64,000 nt of DNA from Agelaius tricolor (lineage: Eukaryota > Chordata > Aves > Passeriformes > Icteridae). A program made the position numbers and the translations under genes. Below the pieces are notes generated by a model that had not been told where the DNA came from, ran no database searches, and saw nothing but the letters and a program-made list of their open reading frames with translations. Position 1 is the first letter of the stretch, and the number at the start of each line of letters is the position of its first letter. Shown here in pieces: positions 43,717 to 53,552 of this stretch. The stretch is taken from positions 1,009,501 through 1,073,500 of the forward strand of contig JALJCS010000052.1 of NCBI GenBank assembly GCA_023055355.1, given 5' to 3'.

Positions 43717-45229
43717 CTGGGAGCACTGGGGGTCCCCACCCATGGGCACCCACTCGTGTTTGTGCTGCCACTAAAAACTGTCCTAATCCCTCCCCGTGGG
43801 GGCACAAAGATCTCAAAGGTCTGAAAGAAGAACAATTTCCTGAAACAGCAATGAGAGAGAATTAAACCAACAGCAACAAGGTTCAGAGTCCAAATGGTCA
43901 AAAAAGAACAATTTCCTTGGAAAGCCCCCAAAAAGGAAAAAACCCCAGATGTTTCCCCCAGCACGTTTCCTCCACCAGAGGAACCTGGCAGGGCCTCGAC
44001 CTTCCTTGCTCTGATGGCTACAGCGGCCTTCAGGAGGCTCTGGATTCTCTTCTCCCCTGACCCAAACCCCTCCTCTGCCCTTTTCCCAACACGAGGATTT
44101 CACAAAACCCATGGGGGGGTTCTGGAGCCTCCGCCTTTTCCAGGGCAGTAGGGATCAGGCCATGGCACAGGGCGGGGTGTCAGAGACAGGAAAAGTTTGA
44201 TGTCTGGAGACATTTTGGAACACCTGTGTGTAGCAGGGGTGGGTCAGGCCTTGCTTATGGTGAGACAGGGCCCTGCCTGTCCATCAGTCTGTCAGCCACA
44301 GCACACTGGGGACAGTGGGATGCTCTGCCAAAGCCAGCTCCTGAGTGGCCGGGTGACCAGAAGTGCCAGCTGGGGAGAGGGCCCTTGGTGGCCCAACTGG
44401 CTTAAAGGGTAGAGCATAAGGTAGCCAAGTCCCTGACCGTGTCTCCTCTTGGGTTGTCTGTCCCATCCACGCTGGAACCCAAGAGTTGGCAACTCATTTA
44501 AATGAGAAATACCTACCCAGGAAATTGGGAATGTTTCTGGAATGGAAAGAAGACCCATCTCTAAAAGTTTTTTTAGTTTAAGAAATGATGAAGCTTCCAG
44601 GCAAAAGTGTAGGAAAAGGAGTAAGTCCTCTATACCAAGAAATTTATAAAGCAGAACAGAACAAACAACACAAACCCAGAACTTTCCCTCCTGCTCAGCG
44701 CTGTGGCAGTTGTGGCAGTTATAACCGCGGCCAGCAGGGGGCGCTTCAGGGAGCACTCCCGGCCAGCAGGGGGCGCCCCGCTCCAGCTCCATCCCCTCAG
44801 GGGCCATGGCGGCCTCGGGCGGGAGGGAGGAGGGCAAATCGCTCCTTCTGCAAACTCACGGCCACCAATCGGTCCCGCACCACCACCGTCAGCGGGCAGA
44901 AGCCGCCAAGGCAGCAGGTTGGATCCCAGTGCCCACTGGCAGCGTAGCAGTGTCCCAGGGCCGGGCACATGCCCTGTGCAACACCTGCGACCGCTCTCCA
45001 TGATCCTGAATGGAAGGAAGGCAGCACCTGACCCCAGGCAGGTCTCGGGCCTACAGCAGCACCTCTGGTGGCTTTGTGGCACAATTCCTGCAAACCCTCA
45101 GCTTTTTACTCAGGTGAGGAGGGCAGGAATGGAGCAGCTTTGTGGACACCTGGAATCCAGACAGGGTCACTCCCCACAGCCCCACCATGGCTGCAGGGCA
45201 GCCCCCCTGCTCAATATTTCCACACATAT
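43717..45229 (+). repeat. 3' flank of U4 (duplicon R, copy 3)
   Basis: Direct homologue of 23591-25132 and inverse homologue of 31901-33191. It holds the CTCF-like pair at 44731-44776. No gene recognised. Confidence 0.7.
44731..44776 (+). promoter_or_regulatory. Two tandem CTCF-like motifs
   Basis: CCAGCAGGGGGCGC at 44731-44744 and 44763-44776, identical to the pair at 24626-24671 with the same 32-base period. Confidence 0.6.
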
Positions 45230-45600
45230 ACCACCTATCTGGCAGCCAAACCAGAACCCAAATATTCTTCCCGGGATGTTACAAAGGGCTGCAGGCTTGA
45301 CACAGGTAGGAGGATGGACCCAGGCAGGTTGTTGAGCAGATTGGTGTGGGATTTGCAGAGTTTTTTGAGCTCTCTCAGAACCTTGCTGTAAGGGACAAAA
45401 TGATCAATTGCTGCATTTCCGGACTCATTCCCTCGCAGCTTTCCCTGCAAGGGCAGTTTCCAGCTAGCCCTGCTCTGAAAACCATCAAAGGCCCTCACAA
45501 AGCCACTGCTTGGGCTCCCTTTGGGGATTGTGCTTCTTGCAGGGCTGAGCAAACCACAGCCAGGCCTTTTTCCACCCACAGAATTCTCACCTCTGCAGCA
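45230..45600 (+). repeat. Duplicon repeat S, copy 5
   Basis: Shorter plus-strand copy of the repeat, lacking the CCCTGGGACAGG series. It is followed by the U5 upstream spacer. Confidence 0.7.
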
Positions 45601-46305
45601 GCTCCACAGACCCAGAGCCCCTTGGAATCTGTCCGTGGTGACACCCAGGCTGCTGGCACCTTTTTGGGGCTGTGTTAGGTCGTGGGCCACCCCAAAATGT
45701 GAGGCATCAAGAGAAGGAGCTGTGACCATGGGTCCATGCAGCCCCTGCCCTTCCCTGGCAATCTCATTTCCCTGGAAATAAAACCATGGGAGTCCCATTC
45801 TTTAGGTCCCACTGTACCTGGGACCCCTATCCCTGTACTGACATTCCCCAGGATCTCCATGGCCCAAGACCCCATTCCCAAGGAATCCTCTCCTGTTCAT
45901 TCTATCCTCTGAAATCCTCCTTGCCCCATGACCTTGATTCTCCCAGGACCCCCATTCCCATGGGAACCCCCATTCCCCCAGCATCCTCATCCCATGACCC
46001 TGGAGCCCACATTCCCCTGGGACTCCCATCCCTGAGTCCCCCAAGCCCTGGGCAATCCCATTCCCATGGCACCCCCATCCCTGGTGATTCCACCTCTGCA
46101 GCACCCTCATTCCCACAGACCCCATCCCTGGGACCTCCCATTCTCCTGGACACCCATCCCTGTCACCACAAACCCTCTGAGCCCCCCACTACTGGGAACC
46201 CCATATTGCATCTTGCCTCACCCAGTTTTGTCCCCATCCTGTCCCCACCCTGCCCACAGCCTGTCCCCTGCTTGTGGCCACCCTGCCCCCACCAAGGGCC
46301 ACCTA
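45601..46305 (+). repeat. Upstream spacer of U5
   Basis: GC minisatellite-like sequence (45740-46180) related to the other upstream spacers but more diverged. No gene. Confidence 0.65.
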
Positions 46306-46404
46306 CACATGAGGGCGAGGCCTGACTTGGCTTCCTTCCCCTTTGGCCAAAGAGCCACCAGCCAGGGGACAGCCACCCCCGGCAGCGAGTGACAGCCAGT
46401 GCAC
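46306..46404 (+). promoter_or_regulatory. Conserved 5' block of U5 (diverged)
   Basis: Retains GGCTTCCTTCCCCTTTGGCC and GCAGCGAGTGACAGCCAGT before the ATG at 46405, with more changes than the U2, U4 and U6 blocks. Confidence 0.35.
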
Positions 46405-49400
46405 ATGGCTGGGGACACCGGGATGGCCGGGAAGGTGGCGCTGCTCCTGTGGGGTGAGTGCCCCGGGCACAGGCCTGACACCCCGGGGATGGGGAGGGGA
46501 GGGGGCACAGGGGGGCTTTGGGGTCCCCTGGGGTGCTCAAGGCCAGCAGTGCCAGTCCATGTTACCCACAGTGGACCTTGGTGGGACTGGGGATGTAGGG
46601 TGGCTTTGGGGACAGGAATAGAGGGGCAGGAATTTGGGGATGGGGATGTGGGCACAGGAATGTGGGGACTGGCACCTTTGGGCTCAGGTAGCTGTGGGGA
46701 TAAGGACAAGGGACCTGGGATGCAGGGACAGAAGGGGACAAGAACCATGAGGATGTGGCCATGGGGATGGGATCATGAGCTGGTGGGGGTGACCTGAGCC
46801 AGCATGGGCTGTGTCTGTGGTGTCCTTGTGCCCGGAGAGTCCACAGTGTCCCCATGTTCTGCCTCAGCCCAGGGTGGCCTTGGTGTCCCTGTTCCCAAGG
46901 TGTCTGTTCCACAGGGATGTAGTGCACGGATGGCTGTGACACAGACATGTCCCCCTGCAGCGAAAAATCTTTTGGGGACCACCCAGACACACTTTCCCAC
47001 AAGAACTGCTGTCCCCATGAGGACAATTTGGGGACAGCCCTCACGCCCTGTACCTTGTGTGCCTCTGTCCCTGCAGTGCCACCCCCACCCAGCCCTGTCC
47101 CTTCTCCCTTCCAGCCCAGACCCTCGGCCTCACTGGTGAGTCCTCGGGGGATGCCATGGCCCCACCCCGCTGTCCCCAGCCCCACGCTGGCCCTGGCAGG
47201 CTGGTGTCCCCTGTCACCCACAGGTGCCCAGACCACCCAGCTCCTAATGGAGCCTCCCTGGAGACTGGGTGTGCTGTGGGACCGGGTGACACTGACCTGC
47301 CAGGGCTCGGGGACCACTGGTGCCACCACCTGGTACAAGGACAGTAAGCCCTGGGGGCAGAAGGGACCTGACCCCTTCACTTTCATCGTGAGTGGCACCA
47401 ACATGTGTGACAGACCCGACACTGGGCTCAGCCCCCCCGTGAGAATCTCAGATGGTGAAGGGGGTTTGGCTGTCCCCAGGCTGGCACCCGTGGGGACCCC
47501 AAGGGCTCTGGGTGGGCTCTCCTCCATGGGTCACCTCCTGTGTGATCACAGCCTGTCCCCTGCTCAGGGGACATCCCAGAGCATCCTAGGCTGGGAGGAT
47601 CCCCATGCTGGATATGGGGACCCCTGGTGCACTGGGTGTGACCCTATGGGGGGGTTACGGTGCCATCAGGTGTGACAGGACTCCTCTGTCCCCAGTGTGG
47701 CTGGTGCTGCAGGTGTCAGTACAGGCACTGCTGGAGGCAGACATGGTGACACTGTGCTGCTGGGGCTGGCGGAACCTCAATGTCAAATCCATGTCCTTCT
47801 ACCACAAGGGGAAGAAACTGGAGGGGCTCCGCAATGGGACTGAGCTGTCCCTGTCTCCTCTGCAGCTGCACCACAGCGGCAACTAGAGCTGCAGGGGCTG
47901 GGTGAGGTCCTGATTGTTGGAGGAGTCAGCACCTGTGACAGTGACAGTGCATGGTGAGCATCCTAGAGCATCCCAGTGTGGGGGGAGCCCCGTGTTGGAA
48001 GTGGGGATCTCTGGTGTTCTGGGGATGATCCAATGGGGGATGCTCATGAAAACAGGACTGCCGGTGTGACAGGAGGACCCCCGTGTCGCGCAGCCCAGTT
48101 AGAGTGGCAGGTGTCAGCGTGGGAGCTGCTGGAGGGGGACACGGTGACACTGTGCTGCTGGCATTGGCAGAACAACCCAGTCACTGAGGTGTGATTCCAC
48201 CATGGAGAGAAGGAGGTGGGGAGGTCCCTCAATGGGGCCGAGCTGTCCCTGTCCTGCCTGCAGCTGCACCACAGTGGCGACTACAGCTGCAGGGGCTGGG
48301 TGGAGTCCAAAGTGTCACCATGGGCGCTCTCAGCACCAGTGACAGTGACAGTGCAGGGTGAGCACCCCAAGGGCTAGAACTCCAATCTCCTGACACCCCC
48401 AAAAGCACAGCCCAGTGCACTCAGAGTCACAGTCCTCACCTCCCCTCTCCTTCCCAGAGCTCTTCTCGGTGCCGGTGCTGGAGGCTCCCCCTGAGCCCAC
48501 CCTGGGGTCCCCCCTGATTCTCAGCTGCCTCAGCACCCCCAGCCCCCTGCGGCCCCGAGCCCCCCTCCTGCACGTGTTCTACCGGGACGGGCAGGTGGTG
48601 GGGGGCCCACAGGGGTCCCCGCAGCTGCTGGTGCCCGCCCTGGGGGTCTCCCACTCGGGGAATTACAGCTGCCAGGTGCGCTCCAAGGGGGGGCCATGCA
48701 GAGGAGCAGTGCCCGTCTCCACGTCACGGTGCACAGTGAGTGTGGGGATGGGCACGGGGAGCCCTCCCAGCCTCCTGAGGTCCCCTGCCTGGGCACCTCC
48801 ATGTTCCCCAGACACCTTTGTTTCGTCCCCCCACACCCCCACATCTGCACTGTGTCGCCTCACCCCTCTGTGGTGTGACCCCATCCCTGACATCCCCCAT
48901 CACACCCAAACCCCCGTCCCTTTTATCCCATTGCCGGCTGTCAGCCCCTCTCTGTGTCCTCAGCCCTGTCTCTGTCCTCGCAGTGCCCGTGGCCAATGAC
49001 ACCATCACACCCGGTGTCCTGGAGGTGACACTGCAGGACACAGGGACACACAGGGATACAGGTGGGGTCACACGGGGTCACCAGGGAGTGCAGGACCCCT
49101 GGGGTGATGGGTGACCCTGATGTGTCCCCCTCCGTTTCTTGCAGTGGCCACAGGGGTCGGTGGGGCCCTTTTCTTCCTGCTCCTGCTCGTGGGTGTCATT
49201 GTGGCCTGGAACTGGTGGCACCGTGTGGGTGGGAGACAATGGGGGGAGGGGGGTCATGGAGGGGGTGAAAAGGCCTCCAGAGAAGTGTGGCCCTAGGGCA
49301 GCACCCACAGCCCCTGACTTGGGAGGGGCTGAGCCCTCAGTGTCCATGGCTCAGAGCCCTGGGAGCTGTTGGAGGGTCCTGCAGGGATGTTGGGGGTTCT

Positions 49401-49812
49401 GTCAGGGGTTCCCCTCCCTGCCAGGCTTGGGGTTCTGGGGGCTCAGGCTGTTGGTGCAAGTGGGGGGACATCAGGGATACTGGGGGCGCCTGGGGAGGAT
49501 TGTGTGTCTGGTGGTGGTTCAACATTCCCAAGGGTGGATGGGGGCCCCTGGGTCTCCAAAGTCACCCCTCCAGTTTTCCTTTGCAGATGCCAGGAAGCAC
49601 CAGGAAAGGTGGGTGCCCCCTCCAGCCATGATACACCTTTTACCCAAACCCCCAGCACCTCCCATCCCCTTCCACACACCCCCTTATTCCACAGGGCCCC
49701 CTAAGACCCCCTGGCACCCCCGCTGGAGGATCCTCAGGCGACGTACATGGAGCTGCAAAGGCAACCTTGGGAGCCCAGCGACATCTATGACAATCTACAC
49801 CAAAAGTTGTGA
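46405..49812 (+). pseudogene. U5: FCRL-like Ig receptor with duplicated D2 and collapsed D5, disrupted
   Basis: Exons: signal 46405-46453, mini-exon 47115-47135, D1 47224-47454 (231 bp, open), D2a 47696-47953, D2b 48094-48357, D3 48458-48735, D5 remnant 48984-49061, transmembrane 49145-49228, tail 49587-49608, then the last exon from 49695. The two D2 exons in tandem are unique in the window. D2a has TAG where Tyr precedes the second Cys (HHSGN then stop), and D2b has TGA after NNPVTEV. D3 has lost one base. D5 is cut to 78 bp but keeps both phases. The last exon reaches TAA at 49702-49704, the same stop as in U2, leaving a short tail without ITIM; decayed TYMEL and IYDNL lie beyond it. No D4 is seen. 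Pseudogene as read. Confidence 0.75.
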
Positions 49813-50749
49813 TGCTCTGGGAAGCGGGAGGCACTGGGTGACACTGGGGTGCTCCCTCCATGGCTCCTGTGGTTGCCCATCCTTCCAAGGGATGGGTCAG
49901 GGGGAGGCTACACAGGGCACCCTGTGCTCCCCATTTCCTCTCCCACTACCCCCAAGGGCTCCCCCATCCCTTTTGCTCGTACCTGCAGGGGCTCCCCACC
50001 CCCATCAAAGTGCCCAAGTACCCTCAGGGACTGCCCCATTCTCTCCCCACAGTGCTTGCAGTACACCCAGGGCTTCCCCATTCCCCCTCCCACTACCCCT
50101 GTCCCATCCCACTGTAAAAGGGGGATTTGGGGAGGATTCTTGCTGAAAGGTTTCTCAGATGAAAATGAAGCACAAACATGGCAATATTCTATCTGAGAAC
50201 TGTTTATTGATAAAGGAGGGTAAGTGTTCTTACTGAAGGGGGAGAGAAGGGAGTAGAAAGGGAAAAGGATAGAGAGAGAAACAGAAGACAGGGACAGCGT
50301 TACCGCAAGAAGCCCGGGCGCTCTGTGGGCATCAGCTCGGCAGATGGAGTGTGTGTGCTGCAAGCCAGGGCGAGCCCACATGGCTTTTGTGAGTGGCTGG
50401 GCGTGATTTCCAAGGACGGCCCCTGCGTGTCTCTGGCATTGCGAGCGATGGCTGCAGGGGCTGCTGCGGGCTGGCTGCGGGCTGGTGCTGGGCACTGGTG
50501 GCTCTGGGCTGGCTGCCGCGGGCTGGGGCTGCCGTGGGCAGGTGCAGCAGGCTCGGGGCTGTGGGCAGCGTGGGAAACGCGGCAGAGGCGGCGGGTGGGT
50601 GCAGGCAGCATCCGCTCCATCGGGGAAGCAATGAAGGAACGTCCAGGAGGAGCAGGAATGAGCTGCCTCGGGGAAGCAGCGAAGCAGGGAAGAACGGGTG
50701 CGGACAGGGAAGAAGGACCACCGGGAGGAAAAGGTGAGGGGGGGAGTAT
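49813..50749 (+). repeat. 3' flank of U5 (duplicon T, copy 2)
   Basis: Inverted copy of 26101-27042, again with a poly(A)-type signal (TTTATT at about 50205-50210 on the plus strand) and a G/C-rich CAGC-type segment. No gene. Confidence 0.65.
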
Positions 50750-51065
50750 CGGTGATATTTTTGCCCAACGTCCGAGAGAAATGATGCACTTGACTCCATC
50801 TTATCAGAAGGCTAATTAATTACTTTATTATACTATATTATTCTATACCATATTACATTACATCCAAACTGAATCTGCCAAGCACTCAACTGCCCTCCAC
50901 TGCACACAATCTCATGACTGTCAGCCAACAGTCCCCACACACACAGAGCTGGATTCAATTGGTCAGTGAATCAAAACACTCACACCAGAATCCAGTTATC
51001 AATTCCCTTCAGGTAAACAATCTTCCACAATGCATTCCACTTGTGAAAAACACAGGAGCAGTAAA
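50750..51065 (-). repeat. Solo LTR, ERVL-like, mirror copy
   Basis: Reverse-complement counterpart of 25793-26100, with the same TATAATA-type tract and start. It marks the U2/U5 duplication as younger than this insertion. Confidence 0.6.
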
Positions 51066-51924
51066 TGAGGTAAGAACTCTTTGGATCATTCTTTGCTTCT
51101 CTCACTGCTTCTCCCAGGTTCAGAGAATGTCAATCCCACAGGGGAGGAGGGCCAAGCTGACCCTCTGAGCAAGCCCCTGATCCCTCCAAGAAACCCAAAG
51201 CAAAACACTCCTGTTGTGTCACAGTTTGCTGCTTTGATTTGCAAAGGCTCCTCCCACAGCCCGATTTCCTGGGATTTTTTTCCTGGGCATCTGTCCCACC
51301 AGCCAGCAGGGATCACTCACAGCTCGATCACTGGAGCTTTCTCTCCCCTGATTCTCTGTTGTGTGAAGCCTTGCCAGGGACAGGGTTCCCAGCACATGTT
51401 CATTTTTCACCTCATGTGTAGCATATGTTGAGACAGAAATCAAAATCAGATGTGTTCCTCTTAACCCCCATGTGCTTAGTGGCTCTGCAATCCCCCTCCC
51501 AGTGCTCCCACTAAGGTGGCTTACTGGTGCCCATCCCAGTTCCAAAGGGGTACAGGACCTGGTTCCCTGCTCCTGGGACAAAAATGCAGCTTTTTGGTTA
51601 AACGGGCAGAAATGGTGTTTCTTTGTTCTGCTCTGTCAAGGAAGCTGAACAAGGTGGGAACCTCCATTAGAATGGAAAATACAACCCCCATCTCTCTGAA
51701 TTATTGTAACATTGAAATTACGGGGCATTTAGGCAAAAAAGTGGGAACAGGAATACCGTTCTTTACTGGTATGTATTGTGAGAAACAAATTAATGGAAGT
51801 TGACTTTCGTGTGATAATAAATGAATTGATATTACATTATTGATTATCTTGTTGATTAAATATTGTGATGTTGTTAGGACAGTGACGTGTATTGTGGAAT
51901 GGCTGATGGTGTTGGGGTGCCCAT
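51066..51924. other. Spacer without recognised gene
   Basis: Mixed-composition sequence with no conserved splice structure. A part near 51715-51800 weakly resembles the R flank (GGCAAAAAAGTGGGAACAGG, compared with 24495). Nothing else is identified. Confidence 0.5.
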
Positions 51925-52300
51925 CCAAGGGTGGGGCCCAGCCATGGCCCAGCCCCACTGCACAGGGATGGCCATTGCCCAACCCTGCTCTGCCCAGCCC
52001 CAGGTGGCAGCCAGCACCTGAGGGTCTCCCCTGCCCCCTTGGCTTTGATTCTGGCAGCTTTAGAGCTGCTGCAGAGGTGAGAATTCTGTGGGGGAAAAAG
52101 GCCCCTGCCTGTGGTTTGCTCAGCCCTGCAAGAAGCACAAAGCCCAAAGGGAGCCCAAGCAGTGGCTTTGTGAGGGCCTTTGATGGTTTTCAGAGCAGGG
52201 CTGGCTGGAAACTGCCCCTGCAGGGGCAGCTGTGGGGGAACCAGTCTAGAAGTGTATTAATTGATTCTCTGTCCCTTTGCCCAAGGGACTGAGGGATCCA
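51925..52300 (-). repeat. Duplicon repeat S, copy 6 (inverted)
   Basis: Reverse-complement copy of the core of the repeat, lacking the outer parts. Confidence 0.7.
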
Positions 52301-53552
52301 CAAAACTTCTGCAAATCCCACACCAATCTGCCCCACAACCTGACTTGGACCCTCCTCCTCCTCCCTGCCTTGCCGTGGATGGACAGTGCCCGGATGCCCC
52401 GCACCCACCACAGCCGCTCTCTCACTGCCCTCCACACCCGGATGGGGAGAGAAAATTGAATGCAAGGTTCCTGGGTTGAGACAAGGACCAGGAGAGATCA
52501 CTCATCAAATCCTGTCACGAGCAAAACTGCCTCGGAATTAGAGATATGAATTGAATTTATTGCTGACAAAATCAGAAGAGGGTAAGGAGAAATCAAATAA
52601 ACCCTTCCATACACCTTCTCCCTGTTATGAATAACTATGTAGTCATTGGTTTTCACTACTATATTGGTTTTTCCAAAATATTTTGGTATAATACAGTTTG
52701 TAATCACTTTTTAACTGCTTTTGATACACTACAATTTTTGTCAGCCTTTTACCCTAATCCCTGTGTAAAATATATATTTATAGTGTAATAAATATATTCT
52801 AGTTTAGGCACTCACAAAGTATCAAGGTAAAGACAATGGGCTGTGTATTGCAACATTACTGTTGCAGAAGTAGCTAATACCTTTCTTTGTGTAACTAAGT
52901 GACAATGGTGAGAATAACTCAGATAATTTTGTGAAATAGCTAATGTTGATTTAATGTACTAGTGGATTATCTTATCTGTATGAGAAGAACACATTGACAA
53001 GTAGTGAGTAAATAAACATCAAAAAAGAGAATGCAAAGAGGAATTTACCACTGACCCTTCATTTATCAAGAACTGTCAAACCACAGAACAGGGGGGACTT
53101 GTGAGAATATAAAATATTTAAATTTAATCTACAGTATGGTGTGTACTTTATGAAAATTAATCAAGGGTCAAACTAAGCAAAAGAATTCCCGGAACATGTA
53201 AACTGGAAAGAGTGTTTGAATATGTATAACCCTCCTGAGTATGTATTTATCCAATACAATGAAAAGGTATGTAAGGAGAATTGTTGTAGTTAAGTGTAGG
53301 CCTCTGGCAGTTGCCAAGCACCCAGCATGCTGTTTACTGTCCCTTTTATCCATTATTAAACATTTACAAATTTTAAAGAGTGAGCCTTGTTTCTCACACA
53401 GTTTAATCAAACGTGTCATTTTGTGCACAATAAGAGGGAAAAACATTGTGTGCCCCCCTGGCTGTGGGAGGGGGAATGAGGAGCCCTGTGGGGTGCTGTG
53501 AAGAGGAAGAAGAGACCCCTGAGGGGAATCGATGCCCCCAGTGCCCCCAGTG
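52301..53552. other. AT-rich gap between the S repeat and U6
   Basis: From about 52500 to 53440 the sequence is clearly AT-rich, in contrast to the GC-rich cluster. It contains stretches such as AAATATATATTTATAG but no repeat I can name, no tRNA and no frame longer than about 135 codons with recognisable content. Confidence 0.55.
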
